Shown here piece after piece: positions 55,053-64,000 of a DNA stretch of 64,000 nucleotides (the stretch's first letter is position 1; each line of letters starts with the position of its first letter). The notes under the pieces were generated by a model. It ran no database searches. It was not told where the DNA came from and worked only from the letters and a program-made list of their open reading frames with translations. Made by a program: the position numbers and the translations under genes. The DNA comes from Salinicoccus sp. YB14-2 (GTDB taxonomy: Bacteria; Bacillota; Bacilli; Staphylococcales; Salinicoccaceae): assembly GCF_001265075.1 (NCBI RefSeq), contig NZ_LFKO01000001.1:249527-313526 (forward strand), given 5' to 3'.

Positions 55053-55931
55053 TTAACCGCCGAGCGCGCCCCACATATAGAGCGTGCCGTACATGCCGAA
55101 CCGCCCCCACTCGTCTGTGATTTCATTGATGTATCCTTTGGACGGAGCAGCGTCCAGGCCGTCCACCCGTTTGATGGCGTTTTTTATGCCTGCATCTCCG
55201 ACAGGGACGGCGTTTCTGAATTTCAGTGTGCGCATCAGGACAGTGTTGGCACTCCACGGACCGATGCCGCGAAAGGATGTCAAATGTTTGAATACTTCAT
55301 CGTAATCATCGAATGATTCCAAATATGATTTTGATAATTCCCCGGATTCCACACTCGCGAGCACACCTTTAATGTATTCCGTTTTCCGTGTGGAAATCTG
55401 CATTTTCCGCAGCACTTCACTGTCGATCCCCGCTATCTCGCCCGCACTCGGCATCAAATAAAACTTCTCACCTTTGTATTCAATAAAGTGCCCGCAATAT
55501 TCGATCACTCTTCTTTTCAAAACATAAGCAAAACTTTTCGTAATCTGCTGGCCGAGTATCGACCACAGAAAAGCATCGGCAATATCCACTTTCCCGACCA
55601 TGCGGTAGCCGTAATGACCATCGATCAGGCCGCTGAGACGCTTATCTTTTTCCGCAAACTGATAGAAACCATCCAGATCATAATCAAGGTCCAGCCAGTC
55701 TTCACAGTAGCGCTTGATCTCATCAGCGTTCGCACTCTCATTGACAACCGTCCCGATATTCACTCCGCCGCCTTCGGATTCACTCAGCTTCATCAGCACT
55801 TTATTACCGTGAAACCATTCCGCTTTATAAATCTCATCATCCATCACCCTGTACAGACAATCATCCTGATGCTTCATATAATCCAGCGTTTCATCAAAAC
55901 GATAAGGACCGTTCGCTTTTATTTCCATCAT
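55053..55931 (-). CDS. DNA-3-methyladenine glycosylase II (AlkA-like)
   Basis: 292 residues. An N-terminal beta domain leads to a helix-hairpin-helix glycosylase domain. LTSFRGIGPWSANTVLMRTL is the HhH-GPD signature, and AVPVGDAGIKNAI holds the catalytic Asp near residue 247. The C-terminal GRFGMYGTLYMWG fits AlkA relatives. It removes alkylated bases. Its ATG overlaps the stop of the upstream peptidase gene (ATGA). Confidence 0.88.
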   Translation of the reverse strand: MMEIKANGPYRFDETLDYMKHQDDCLYRVMDDEIYKAEWFHGNKVLMKLSESEGGGVNIGTVVNESANADEIKRYCEDWLDLDYDLDGFYQFAEKDKRLSGLIDGHYGYRMVGKVDIADAFLWSILGQQITKSFAYVLKRRVIEYCGHFIEYKGEKFYLMPSAGEIAGIDSEVLRKMQISTRKTEYIKGVLASVESGELSKSYLESFDDYDEVFKHLTSFRGIGPWSANTVLMRTLKFRNAVPVGDAGIKNAIKRVDGLDAAPSKGYINEITDEWGRFGMYGTLYMWGALGG

Positions 55932-56800
55932 TTTCTGCCTCTCACCGTATCGCCCTGCACGGGTTCACGACCGGATGCAAACTGGATTCTGATGGCGTCT
56001 GATTCATGCGGCTCTATACCGTTCATCACATGGAAATGGAGATGCGGCATATCCGATGCGCCGCTGTTGCCGCACTGGGCAATCATTTCACCCGTCTCCA
56101 CCGTATCGCCCACTTCAACTAGAATTGAATTGTTTCTGAGGTGGGCAAGGAGTGAATACTCATTGTTATCATGTTCGATGATGATGGCATTGCCTTCCGG
56201 CACATCAAGATTCATCTTCAGCGGTTCATTGTCTTGAATGCCGTCCAGTATTCTGACGACTGTGCCTGCCCGCGGTGCGGCCACCGGCCGGTTGAAAGCA
56301 TAATAGGACGTGAGTTCATCCGGATTGCCGTCATGTGCCCTGCCGCCTATTTTCCGGATGAAGTCATACGCATAACGCTGGTGTCTGTGCGGATAATGAT
56401 AATTCACAAAATTGTTCGTGCCGCCCCACAGAACGAACCATTCCTCGGTAAACGGCAGCTGATACCTGTTGATCGTCAGCTCCCGGTCCGTCTTAAACTT
56501 CTCATAAATATCAAATTGGACACCGATGATTTCACCCTCATTGTTAAAAGCGGTCACGATCATCCGTTCGGTCTTATCATCCACCCAGCAATACCGCTTC
56601 ACCCCGGGCTCCAACTGTGACTGATGCTTTAAATTGAATTTTTCAGCACCCTCTTCAAAACCCGCGGCAGCCTCGACGAAATCTTCCAGCGACATCTGCT
56701 TTTTAAATGCAGAAATCGTCTGCTTGTATATCTGTTCAAAATTTCTAAACGAAAAATGGTAGCCGAATTCTTCAGGATATATATTCTGATTCATTATCAT
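55928..56800 (-). CDS. M23 family metallopeptidase-like protein without signal peptide
   Basis: 290 residues. Zinc site motifs are HQRYAYDF (His and Asp) and HLHFHVMNG near the C-terminus, typical of LytM-type endopeptidases. The first 120 residues are soluble and unlike a signal peptide, so a cytoplasmic place is likely unless it is exported otherwise. The ATG at 56800 has GGACGGTG upstream; the codon 12 bp later is an alternative. It is translationally coupled to AlkA, an unexplained pairing. Confidence 0.78.
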   Translation of the reverse strand: MIMNQNIYPEEFGYHFSFRNFEQIYKQTISAFKKQMSLEDFVEAAAGFEEGAEKFNLKHQSQLEPGVKRYCWVDDKTERMIVTAFNNEGEIIGVQFDIYEKFKTDRELTINRYQLPFTEEWFVLWGGTNNFVNYHYPHRHQRYAYDFIRKIGGRAHDGNPDELTSYYAFNRPVAAPRAGTVVRILDGIQDNEPLKMNLDVPEGNAIIIEHDNNEYSLLAHLRNNSILVEVGDTVETGEMIAQCGNSGASDMPHLHFHVMNGIEPHESDAIRIQFASGREPVQGDTVRGRK

Positions 56801-56834
56801 ATCACCGTCCTTAATAGTTTTATCATACATAAAA

Positions 56835-56862
56835 AAAGCGGACCCGTCACGGCATCCACTTT
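56835..56862 (-). terminator. Terminator overlapping the stop of the siderophore-type lipoprotein gene
   Basis: AAAGCGGA/TCCACTTT (one G-T pair) with a 12-base loop and seven T on the minus strand. Confidence 0.6.
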
Positions 56863-57781
56863 ACTCAAGCTGTTCCAATATGATGTTTGTCTGCCCTTCA
56901 AGCGAAATCAGATCATTCGTTATAAAATCATCTGCAGGCACAATCAGTATACGCTCACCCTCTACTTCCAAAGCATCCGACAACTCTTCGCGCAGTGCAT
57001 CCTCATCAGCATCCGGTTTTTTATTCACCAAAATATAATCCGTCTCGATACCTTCCAGTTCCGAAATCTCAAACTGTTTGAACGGGTCTTCGGAGACAGC
57101 ATCCAGCACATCTTCGGCCATATTGAAATTTAAAACATCATACATCACTTCCGTGCCGTAGGCAGAGTACTCATTATATAAATAAAAACCATCTTCCCCC
57201 TGAACGAGCACTGCCGCTTCAACAGCGGCAGGATTGAACGAAAGTCCCCGCCGGTGCTCGGTTATCCGTTCCATCCACTCATCGGCAAGTTCGGCCGCCT
57301 TTTCCTGTTCTCCCAAAATGACACCCATCTTATTCAGCTGGATCAGATAGATTCTGTCCCTATATGTACTTAACAGCTCCCCGCTGTAATTCAGCGGGAG
57401 TGTCGGGGCTATTTTCTCATAGTCGGTACTGTGCACGTCCTGGCTGCTTGTAACAATAACATCCGGATTGACTTCCCTGACCGCTTCAAGGTCTTCATAT
57501 TCTATGAAATCTACATCCTCTAGATATTCATTTACAAATGTGTTGTTTTCTACGCCCGCGGTCACAGCAGAAATATCCGCGTCCAGAAGGTGTGCGTTCA
57601 GAACGTCCACCGGTCTGAGCAAAACCAGACGCTCCGGATCCGCAGGAATTTCCACTTCACCGGTATTATCGATTTTTATACGGCGGTCTTCGCCGTCTTC
57701 AGAAACACTGACTTCCCTGAAATTGCTGCAGCCGGTCAAAATCATCACGATGACGAGCATAAGTAAACCTTTAATTTTCAT
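56861..57781 (-). CDS. Iron-siderophore-type ABC substrate-binding lipoprotein
   Basis: 306 residues from an ATG with AGGAG upstream. Lipobox LTGC. The Peripla_BP_2 fold is visible: GEVEIPADPERLVLLRP, YEDLEAVREVNPDVIVTS, a long helix linking two lobes and EISELEGIETDYILVNKK. No permease or ATPase gene is adjacent and no clear Fur box is seen upstream, so the ligand is uncertain. Confidence 0.82.
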   Translation of the reverse strand: MKIKGLLMLVIVMILTGCSNFREVSVSEDGEDRRIKIDNTGEVEIPADPERLVLLRPVDVLNAHLLDADISAVTAGVENNTFVNEYLEDVDFIEYEDLEAVREVNPDVIVTSSQDVHSTDYEKIAPTLPLNYSGELLSTYRDRIYLIQLNKMGVILGEQEKAAELADEWMERITEHRRGLSFNPAAVEAAVLVQGEDGFYLYNEYSAYGTEVMYDVLNFNMAEDVLDAVSEDPFKQFEISELEGIETDYILVNKKPDADEDALREELSDALEVEGERILIVPADDFITNDLISLEGQTNIILEQLE

Positions 57782-57821
57782 ATCCACTACTCCTAAAAAT
57801 ATCTCCTCCATTATACAATAA

Positions 57822-57846
57822 AAAGACCGGTTGATAACCGGTCTTT
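57822..57846 (-). terminator. Terminator of the ABC-VanZ operon
   Basis: Perfect 11-bp stem AAAGACCGGTT/AACCGGTCTTT with a 3-base loop and a T-rich flank. Confidence 0.8.
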
Positions 57847-57847
57847 G

Positions 57848-58237
57848 TTATATTTGAAATGTTTTTCCATAACGCATCTTTTCAAACTTCAATGCGTGTG
57901 CCCTGTGCTTTCTATAAAACTCCATGAACTTCTTCAAATCTTTTTCTGAAGTTACATTCATGGATACTTCGACTCTGTCATCAATCCAAAAATTTAAAAT
58001 CTTGCCCGATAATGCTCTCCGCTCTATGGTGACAATCGATATATCCGTATAATTAATCTGATGATTAGCTACCCCTCCTTCACTTTTCTCCAGATTTACA
58101 AATAATCTTTCTGTCGTCGGTATGAGCGCACCCTGAAAAATATATTGTCCGTCGCTTTCAAATTCAATCGTTCCGATTAAGCCGGGTCCAATCCATTCAT
58201 TTTCTAAGAGTGCAACATTTGTTAAACTTTTATACAC
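57848..58237 (-). CDS. Hypothetical protein, possibly PH-like fold
   Basis: 129 residues from a GTG at 58237 that has AAGGGG nine bases upstream. Alternating beta-type segments (GLIGTIEFESDGQYIFQG, RLFVNLEKSEGGV, ISIVTIERRALSGKILNFWIDD) end in a helix (SEKDLKKFMEFYRKHRA). This pattern suggests a bacterial PH-like domain, but I recognise no family. Last gene of the ABC-VanZ operon. Confidence 0.55.
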   Translation of the reverse strand: MYKSLTNVALLENEWIGPGLIGTIEFESDGQYIFQGALIPTTERLFVNLEKSEGGVANHQINYTDISIVTIERRALSGKILNFWIDDRVEVSMNVTSEKDLKKFMEFYRKHRAHALKFEKMRYGKTFQI

Positions 58238-58258
58238 ATTGCACAACCCCTTTTTGTA

Positions 58259-58822
58259 TTATTTCTGTCTCTTGTCTTTTCCCGTTGTGAGAATATTATA
58301 AACAATCTGTAACTTTGAAACAAGGACTCCGCACAACATTCCTATAATTCCGCCCAGGGTGTTTAAAATGACGTCATCAATGTTGGAAATACGGCCGATT
58401 GGCAGGACATACTGCAGCACTTCGATTAATATCGACACCAGGCATGCAAGCACTGTTGTGAGCAGCACTCTCCGGGTCAATATATACAAAAAGAATCCGA
58501 ACGGGATGAATAAAATGATATTCATGACGAGTGAATTCACGATGCCTCTCGGCGTTGCGTACTGCAAAGTTTCCATAATGCTTAAAAAAGGCACGAGCTG
58601 GAGCAGCCGGTTTGGATAATCGGTCGGCATCAGCGTCACAAGAATCATTCCGACGATTGTCACTGTAAAACCGATATATATGAGCAGGTTCACTTTTCTT
58701 TTGAAGCTGCCCGCTTCACGGCTTGAAGATTTATTTAAATTTAAAAACACGATGACGATACCAATCAGTAATACTATAAAAATCGGTATTGTCGGTGCAA
58801 ATGCATGATACAGTTCTATCAC
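58259..58822 (-). CDS. VanZ family membrane protein
   Basis: 187 residues from a GTG whose SD (AAGAGGTAA) overlaps the stop of the upstream ABC gene. Five hydrophobic segments; VNSLVMNIILFIPFGFFLYIL and SNIDDVILNTLGGIIGMLCG are the VanZ core. VanZ homologues give low-level teicoplanin resistance in relatives; the mechanism is unknown. Confidence 0.88.
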   Translation of the reverse strand: MIELYHAFAPTIPIFIVLLIGIVIVFLNLNKSSSREAGSFKRKVNLLIYIGFTVTIVGMILVTLMPTDYPNRLLQLVPFLSIMETLQYATPRGIVNSLVMNIILFIPFGFFLYILTRRVLLTTVLACLVSILIEVLQYVLPIGRISNIDDVILNTLGGIIGMLCGVLVSKLQIVYNILTTGKDKRQK

Positions 58823-58827
58823 AATAA

Positions 58828-60579
58828 TTACCTCTTATCCTGTGTAAATTGCTGGTCAGTAAATGTTTTATACATCGTATGAGTTTCCATCAGCTCGGCA
58901 TGGCTGCCGCTGCCGGTCAGATGACCATTCTCAATGAAGAATATATTATCTGAATTGATGATTGTACTCAGACGGTGGGCAATGACCAGTACCGTGCGTC
59001 CTTCCATCAGTTCATCCAGCGCTTCCTGAACAAACCGTTCCGAGCGTGAGTCAAGACTTGCTGTCGCTTCGTCCAGCATCAATATTTCCGGGTCCTTTAA
59101 AAATGCCCGTGCGATGCCGATTCTCTGGCGCTGGCCGCCGGACAGCTTGATGCCCCTCTCGCCCACTTCAGTATCCATGCCTGCATCCAGTTCCTCTATG
59201 AACTCAGAAGCATATGAACTTTCAACGGCTTGTCTGATGCCTTCTTCCGTGTACTCATCTTCGTTCAGACCATAAGTGATATTATCACGGATCGTTCCGG
59301 ATACGATGGCACTTTCCTGTGCGACATAGCCGATATTTTTACGCAAATCATACAGCGGGATATTTGTTATATCGCTGCCGTCAATCAAAATACGGCCCGC
59401 ATCTATTTCATAATATCGTTCAATCAGTGAAAATATTGTCGATTTACCGCTGCCGCTCGGTCCGACAAAGGCGATCTTCCGGTTCGGTTCCGCCTTGAAT
59501 GAAATGTTCTGAAGGACCGGTGTATCTTCAATATAGCCAAAGCTCACATTTTCAAACTCGAGGCTGTTGAAGTTCACATTATTTTCAGAGAGTGTGCCCG
59601 CATCCGGTTCATTGTCCATATCTAGAATTTTAATGATTCTTTCCGTGGCGCCGAGGGCTTTATTCATCTCGGTAAAGAACATCGCGAACATCGTCATCGG
59701 CATGATGATCTGGAACAGATACAGTAGAAAGGCGACCATCGTACCGATTGTCATCGTGCCGTCCGCCACGCGCAGTCCGCCGTAGGCGATGATCAGAATG
59801 ATGACGAACATCATCACGGTCGACATGATTGGTGAGAGGAGCGCGTTGATCACCGCTTCCTTCATGCCGTATTTATACAGTACGTTGATGCCTTTCTGCC
59901 CGGTTTTCCGCTCATACGCTTCGCCGTTGAACGATTTCATCAGACGGACTTCACTCAGCGTTTCCTGTGATGTGCCCGTAAATGATGCCGTTTCGTCCTG
60001 AAGCTGTTTTGAGATTTTACCCATACGGCGTCCGAGCGGCAAAATGATCACAATCGAGATTGGTACCGCAATGAACATGATGAGTGACATCTTCCAGTCC
60101 AATATGAATAAAATGACGACCGCACCGACAATCGACAGTGTACCATTGATGACCTGAGGAAAATGGGAGGTGATCAGATTTTTGATGATAGCGGTGTCGT
60201 TGACCAGACGGCTGACCGACTCGCCGCTTTTAGTGGCGTCGAAGTATTTCACCGGAAGTTTCAAAAATTTGTCCCAGACGAGTTCCCGGAGACGCATGAT
60301 AATCGTCTGGCCGACTTTTGCCAGTATATAATATGCGAAGCCGTCAAGTACCGCACTGACGAGAAACAGTGCGATAATAACGGCCGCAATGCCCGCAGTG
60401 AACATTTCGGTGTTGAAACCGTCAATGAAGGACTGGGTCAACAGCGGCACGATCAATGAGCCGATCATACCGAAAAGTGACAGCACGATGCCGGCGATGA
60501 ACATCCCTTTATTCACTTTTGTCTGATTCAGCAGCTTCATAAAATCTTTGAAGGAAGCTGTGTTTTCTTTATTTTCCAT
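58828..60579 (-). CDS. ABC exporter, fused permease and ATPase (multidrug type)
   Basis: 583 residues: six membrane spans (about 30-310) and an ATPase domain with Walker A VGPSGSGKST, signature LSGGQRQRIGIARAF and Walker B ILMLDEATASLD. A half-transporter of the LmrA/MsbA kind, working as a homodimer. The ATG at 60579 follows AGAGGG. It leads a three-gene operon with VanZ and the PH-like gene. The substrate is unknown. Confidence 0.9.
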   Translation of the reverse strand: MENKENTASFKDFMKLLNQTKVNKGMFIAGIVLSLFGMIGSLIVPLLTQSFIDGFNTEMFTAGIAAVIIALFLVSAVLDGFAYYILAKVGQTIIMRLRELVWDKFLKLPVKYFDATKSGESVSRLVNDTAIIKNLITSHFPQVINGTLSIVGAVVILFILDWKMSLIMFIAVPISIVIILPLGRRMGKISKQLQDETASFTGTSQETLSEVRLMKSFNGEAYERKTGQKGINVLYKYGMKEAVINALLSPIMSTVMMFVIILIIAYGGLRVADGTMTIGTMVAFLLYLFQIIMPMTMFAMFFTEMNKALGATERIIKILDMDNEPDAGTLSENNVNFNSLEFENVSFGYIEDTPVLQNISFKAEPNRKIAFVGPSGSGKSTIFSLIERYYEIDAGRILIDGSDITNIPLYDLRKNIGYVAQESAIVSGTIRDNITYGLNEDEYTEEGIRQAVESSYASEFIEELDAGMDTEVGERGIKLSGGQRQRIGIARAFLKDPEILMLDEATASLDSRSERFVQEALDELMEGRTVLVIAHRLSTIINSDNIFFIENGHLTGSGSHAELMETHTMYKTFTDQQFTQDKR

Positions 60580-60669
60580 AATAAATCCCTCTATCATTTA
60601 TATTTTGGTTATGACTGTTTAGAACATACCCTAATATGATAAACTAATTTTTACCAAGGGGGAATAAAA

Positions 60670-61569
60670 ATGAGTCTTGTACTTTCAAATCTAACAAAAA
60701 AGTTTGATGAATTTACAGCTGTAGATGATATAAATATTGAAGTACCAAGCGGCAGCATGTACGGTTTTCTGGGCGGTAACGGCGCAGGAAAGACGACCAC
60801 TTTCAGAATGCTTCTCGGTCTGCTCACACCGACTGACGGAGAAATTACATATAACGATCAAACAATCGGATATGCCATGACTGATAAAATCGGTTATCTG
60901 CCTGAAGAACGGGGACTCCATCCGAAGCTGCAGGTCGATGAGCAAATCCAGTATTTGGCAAAGCTGAAAGGCATGAAGAAAGCAGATATCGATAAACAGC
61001 TTGATTTTTGGCTGGAAGAATTTGAAGTCCCTGAAAATAAACAGAAGAAAATTGAAAAATTATCCAAAGGGAATCAGCAGAAGATTCAGCTGATCGCTTC
61101 AATCATCCATGAACCGGAACTGATCATCCTCGATGAGCCGTTCAGCGGACTCGATCCCGTCAACGTTGAGATTTTGAAGAAAGCCGTTAAAAATCTGAAC
61201 CATAACGGTGCAACGATTCTCTTCAGTACACACCGCATGGACCATGTCGAGGAACTGTGCGAGGAATTATGTATTTTAAATAAAGGCCAGCAGGTCGTCA
61301 GCGGGAACATCGATGATATCAAATCCGATTTCGGTCAGAAAGAACTGATCATCGAAGGCAGACATGACATTTCATTTTTAAAAGATTTTCCGGGTGTGCT
61401 GGAGATGAAGCAGAACAGAAATAAAAATACCATTAAAATAGCCGAAGAGAAATACGCTGAAGATATTTACAATGAAATCATCAAAATCGGCTATTTCAAA
61501 CGGTTCCAGGTGATGGAACCTTCACTGAACGATATTTTCATTGCGAAGGTGGGCCGTCAATATGAATAA
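60670..61569 (+). CDS. ABC transporter ATP-binding protein (NatA/YhaQ-like)
   Basis: 299 residues. Walker A GGNGAGKTTTFR, signature LSKGNQQKIQL and Walker B LIILDEPFSGLDP. The long C-terminal part after the H-loop (STHRMDHVEEL) fits NatA/YhaQ, which pair with an ABC-2 permease for Na+ or drug export. AAGGGGG precedes the ATG. It overlaps the permease gene by 8 bp. Confidence 0.9.
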   Translation: MSLVLSNLTKKFDEFTAVDDINIEVPSGSMYGFLGGNGAGKTTTFRMLLGLLTPTDGEITYNDQTIGYAMTDKIGYLPEERGLHPKLQVDEQIQYLAKLKGMKKADIDKQLDFWLEEFEVPENKQKKIEKLSKGNQQKIQLIASIIHEPELIILDEPFSGLDPVNVEILKKAVKNLNHNGATILFSTHRMDHVEELCEELCILNKGQQVVSGNIDDIKSDFGQKELIIEGRHDISFLKDFPGVLEMKQNRNKNTIKIAEEKYAEDIYNEIIKIGYFKRFQVMEPSLNDIFIAKVGRQYE

Positions 61570-62773
61570 ATTCATGACTACTTTTTGGCACACATATTTA
61601 TCCAAAGTCAAAGCGAAGTCGTTCATCATCACGACAGTCATCGTGATGCTGCTGATCATTCTTGCAGGGAATTTCGATAAGATCATGAACTTGTTTGATT
61701 CATCAGAAGAAGTCAATACGGTCGAACTCGAGGCATCCGAAGAGTTTACCCAGCAGTTTTCAGCAGTCATCTCAGAATTCAGTGAAAATATCACTGTGAC
61801 GGACGAGGACGGTGACATGCTGCTGACAGTAGAAGATACGGTTCCGATCACTGCGACGGTCGAAAGCGACAGTGAAATCAGCAGCGGACAGCAGACAGAA
61901 ATTGAAATGGCACTCGATTCGGTCAACCGTCAGATGGTTGTCAATTCACTGGATTTGACTGAAGAAGAAGCCGGATTGATGGCAGCTGAAATCAATGTTG
62001 ATTTCCAGGCCGCAGAATCAACGGCCGATGAAGATTCCACCGGAACCGGGGGCATGGACGAACCGAACTATTTGAACATTGTTATTTTCTACGTCACTGT
62101 GTTTGTCATGTTCTTCGTCGTCATCAACTACGCAAGCCAGATCGGTACTGAAATCGCGATGGAAAAATCATCACGGGTAATTGAGATGATTGTCTCAAGC
62201 GTTTCACCGGTCAACCATCTGTTTGCGAAAATCCTGGCCATTATATGTGTCAGTCTTACCCAGTTATTTTTCTTTGTTTTGACAATCATTGCGGTCATCT
62301 ACTTTGTCGATATCGGCGCAATCATTTCAGAATTCGGGCTGGAATCAGACGACCGTACACTGCCGATGATCATTTACAGCCTCGTATTTTTACTGCTGGG
62401 ACTGGTTCTTTACTTATCCGTTTCCGCCCTGCTCGGTTCATTCGTGAGCCGTATGGAAGATTTGCAGCAGGCATTGCTGCCGATCACATTGATGTCAATC
62501 GGCGGAATGTATCTCGGAATGTTCAACCTGTTCAATCCGGATAACATGCTGGTAAAGATAACAAGCTACTTTCCGTTCTTCACACCATTTGTGATGCCGC
62601 TCAGAGTACTCGATTCGGGCACATCACACATCACCGTGTGGATCGGTATCGTAATCGTCATCATCACCATCATCATCGCCGTCTACTTTGCCGCAAGAAT
62701 TTATAAACGCAGCATCCTGTCGACGGATAAAGGCATCATCAAGAACATTAAAAAATTCAATAAAGACGGGTAA
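61562..62773 (+). CDS. ABC-2 type permease (NatB/YhaP-like)
   Basis: 403 residues from the ATG at 61562. One N-terminal span, an extracellular domain rich in Glu/Asp/Thr/Ser (about 50-170), then five or six C-terminal spans. SQIGTEIAMEKSSRVIEMIVSSVSP is the ABC-2 permease signature of NatB. The partner of the overlapping ATPase gene; probably an exporter of sodium, antibiotics or a peptide. Confidence 0.88.
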   Translation: MNKFMTTFWHTYLSKVKAKSFIITTVIVMLLIILAGNFDKIMNLFDSSEEVNTVELEASEEFTQQFSAVISEFSENITVTDEDGDMLLTVEDTVPITATVESDSEISSGQQTEIEMALDSVNRQMVVNSLDLTEEEAGLMAAEINVDFQAAESTADEDSTGTGGMDEPNYLNIVIFYVTVFVMFFVVINYASQIGTEIAMEKSSRVIEMIVSSVSPVNHLFAKILAIICVSLTQLFFFVLTIIAVIYFVDIGAIISEFGLESDDRTLPMIIYSLVFLLLGLVLYLSVSALLGSFVSRMEDLQQALLPITLMSIGGMYLGMFNLFNPDNMLVKITSYFPFFTPFVMPLRVLDSGTSHITVWIGIVIVIITIIIAVYFAARIYKRSILSTDKGIIKNIKKFNKDG

Positions 62774-62786
62774 CTTTTTGAAAAGG

Positions 62787-62819
62787 GCCGGTCCCCGATA
62801 ATCGGGGGCCGGCTTTTTT
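62787..62819 (+). terminator. Terminator of the NatAB-like operon
   Basis: GCCGGTCCCCGAT/ATCGGGGGCCGGC stem followed by six T. The next 70 bp before the nagB terminator hold no recognisable feature. Confidence 0.85.
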
Positions 62820-62890
62820 AACGGAACTTTTACGCGCGCTTTCAACATCGCACAATAACGCAGGGAGCCAATGATAACAACCCATAAAAA

Positions 62891-62922
62891 AAGAACGCGG
62901 ACCCTGTTGAGCCTGCGTTCTT
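62891..62922 (-). terminator. Terminator of nagB
   Basis: AAGAACGC/GCGTTCTT with further inner pairing, followed by seven T on the minus strand. Confidence 0.75.
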
Positions 62923-62938
62923 AATAAGCGGACGATCT

Positions 62939-63661
62939 TTATTCGCCCAGGACGTCTTTGTCGAGCACCACTGTCAGATCATCGTGTTTCTGTAAAATGG
63001 TTACCGGAATTTCTTCAGTGACCTCACCGTTGATCAATGAATTGACCGCATCTCTTTTCGCTTCTCCGGAAGCGAGGAACAAGATGGATTTGGCATCCAT
63101 GATTGTCTCAAGTCCCATGGACAGTGCACGTGTAGGCACGTCTTCAATCTTATCGAAGAATCTTGAATTGTCTTTGATTGTCACATCAGTGAGGCTGACG
63201 ACCTGCGTTCTGCTGTTAAACGGAGTACCAGGTTCATTAAAGCCGATGTGGCCGTTACGGCCGACACCGAGTAACTGCAGATCGATGCCGCCGAGGTCCG
63301 TGATTATTTTCTCGAAATTTGCGACTTCCGCTTCCAGGTCTTCACTTTTACCATCCGGTATATGTGTGTTCTCCAAAGGAATATTCACTTTATTGAAAAA
63401 TTCCTTAAGCATGAAGTAATGATAACTCTGTTTGTTGTCATCATCGAGTCCGACATATTCATCAAGATTCACTGTATGCACATTCGATAAATCTATATTA
63501 TTTTCATTCAGCATTTCCGCCAGGTACTGGTACATTTTTTGTGGTGTTGAACCGGTTGCCAAACCGAGTGTGATGTTCGGATTTTTTTCAATTGCCTCAT
63601 ATATAAATTTTGCTGCTTCTTTGCTCATACCATCATAATCTTCAGCTGTAACGACTTCCAT
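62939..63661 (-). CDS. nagB: Glucosamine-6-phosphate deaminase
   Basis: 240 residues. LGLATGSTPQKMYQYL near residue 36, VNLDEYVGL near 68, GVGRNGHIGFNEPG near 131 and the following catalytic residues match NagB. It converts glucosamine-6-phosphate to fructose-6-phosphate and ammonia. It is not next to nagA/nagE, as is also the case in several staphylococci. GGAGG precedes the ATG. Confidence 0.95.
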   Translation of the reverse strand: MEVVTAEDYDGMSKEAAKFIYEAIEKNPNITLGLATGSTPQKMYQYLAEMLNENNIDLSNVHTVNLDEYVGLDDDNKQSYHYFMLKEFFNKVNIPLENTHIPDGKSEDLEAEVANFEKIITDLGGIDLQLLGVGRNGHIGFNEPGTPFNSRTQVVSLTDVTIKDNSRFFDKIEDVPTRALSMGLETIMDAKSILFLASGEAKRDAVNSLINGEVTEEIPVTILQKHDDLTVVLDKDVLGE

Positions 63662-63749
63662 GGTAAACCTCCATTCAATCTTTTTCTATATTATTACTAT
63701 ACCAATAAGTTGAATAGACAACCATAAAAATTTAAAGGATTTGTGAATA

Positions 63750-64000
63750 TTATTCCCTGCTCAAATCTTTCAAGTACGGGAAACTGCTCGGATACTGATA
63801 ATAGCCCGTCAAATCTTCCTGAAGACCTGCAAGAAGAACGGAATGGTAAATCGGGACAAGCGGTGCCTCGTCCACAATAATCTGCTGGGCATCCTCATAC
63901 AGCTGATGCCTTCTATCCTCATCTGTTTCTGTACGTGCATCGTCCAGCAGTGTATCCACCTCTTCGTTCACATAGCGCGTTCTGTTACCCGGTGCGCCGA
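63750..64000 (-). CDS. Family 5 peptide/nickel ABC substrate-binding protein (C-terminus only)
   Basis: The open frame runs off the right edge. The 83 visible residues (GNRTRYVNEEVDTLLDDARTE, then the helix RRHQLYEDAQQIIVDEAPLVPIYHSV) are the typical C-terminal end of SBP_bac_5 proteins such as OppA or DppA. No operon partner is visible. Confidence 0.82.
   Translation of the reverse strand, partial: GAPGNRTRYVNEEVDTLLDDARTETDEDRRHQLYEDAQQIIVDEAPLVPIYHSVLLAGLQEDLTGYYQYPSSFPYLKDLSRE

Overview
The window looks like a contiguous piece of chromosome from a low-to-mid GC Gram-positive coccus of the family Staphylococcaceae. A salt-tolerant relative of Staphylococcus such as Salinicoccus or Jeotgalicoccus fits best, but this is an inference from gene content. 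Supporting signs are the gene run purB / pcrB-pcrA-ligA-camS / putP / gatCAB / dgkB / rlmD, a CamS lipoprotein, a Staphylococcus-type L33, NorB-like and PutP-like transporters, and strong AGGAGG ribosome binding sites. I see no rRNA or tRNA gene, prophage, insertion sequence or CRISPR array.

Layout. 1-10.2 kb: hydrolases, an AbgT transporter, a small XRE/DUF3169 operon, a quinone-oxidoreductase-like gene, an MFS-TetR efflux operon, a NorB-like transporter broken by one in-frame TGA, and DUF429 and DUF1413 genes. 10.4-21.1 kb: a VLRF1 release-factor-like gene, tenA behind a TPP riboswitch, rlmD, a nucleotidase, dgkB, a GrpB-family gene and a formaldehyde dehydrogenase. 21.1-37.8 kb: housekeeping core (gatCAB, putP, camS, ligA, pcrA, pcrB, a VanY-like carboxypeptidase, purB, nadE, pncB). 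37.9-40.7 kb: an MFS carrier, a nicotinamidase and Mn-dependent pyrophosphatase. 41.5-45.5 kb: an SOS-controlled yolD-like gene, an atypical folD, rpmG with a structured leader, and a Zur-box-controlled zinc-binding lipoprotein. 45.5-54.6 kb: a CPG-type metal P-ATPase with an HMA metallochaperone behind two FNR-type promoters, an opine-dehydrogenase-like gene, a NUDIX hydrolase, an iron-type alcohol dehydrogenase and the nagE/nagA divergon. 54.7-64 kb: AlkA, an M23 peptidase, a siderophore-type binding lipoprotein, VanZ, three ABC genes, nagB and the C-terminus of a peptide-binding protein.

Genes that work together: nagE imports and phosphorylates GlcNAc, nagA deacetylates it, and nagB (10 kb away) deaminates it. 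The putative nicotinamidase, pncB and nadE form a divergent NAD-salvage locus. gatCAB makes Gln-tRNA(Gln) and Asn-tRNA(Asn). The 43-44 kb block is a zinc/ribosome neighbourhood.

The least explained signals are (i) tandem arrays of palindromic units found only between convergent genes, with three unrelated sequence families sharing an exact 51-bp period and a fourth family with a 41-bp period; (ii) the paired FNR-type promoters 100 bp apart driving a P-type ATPase whose metal motif is CPG; and (iii) a three-way-junction leader before rpmG facing a Zur-controlled zinc lipoprotein.
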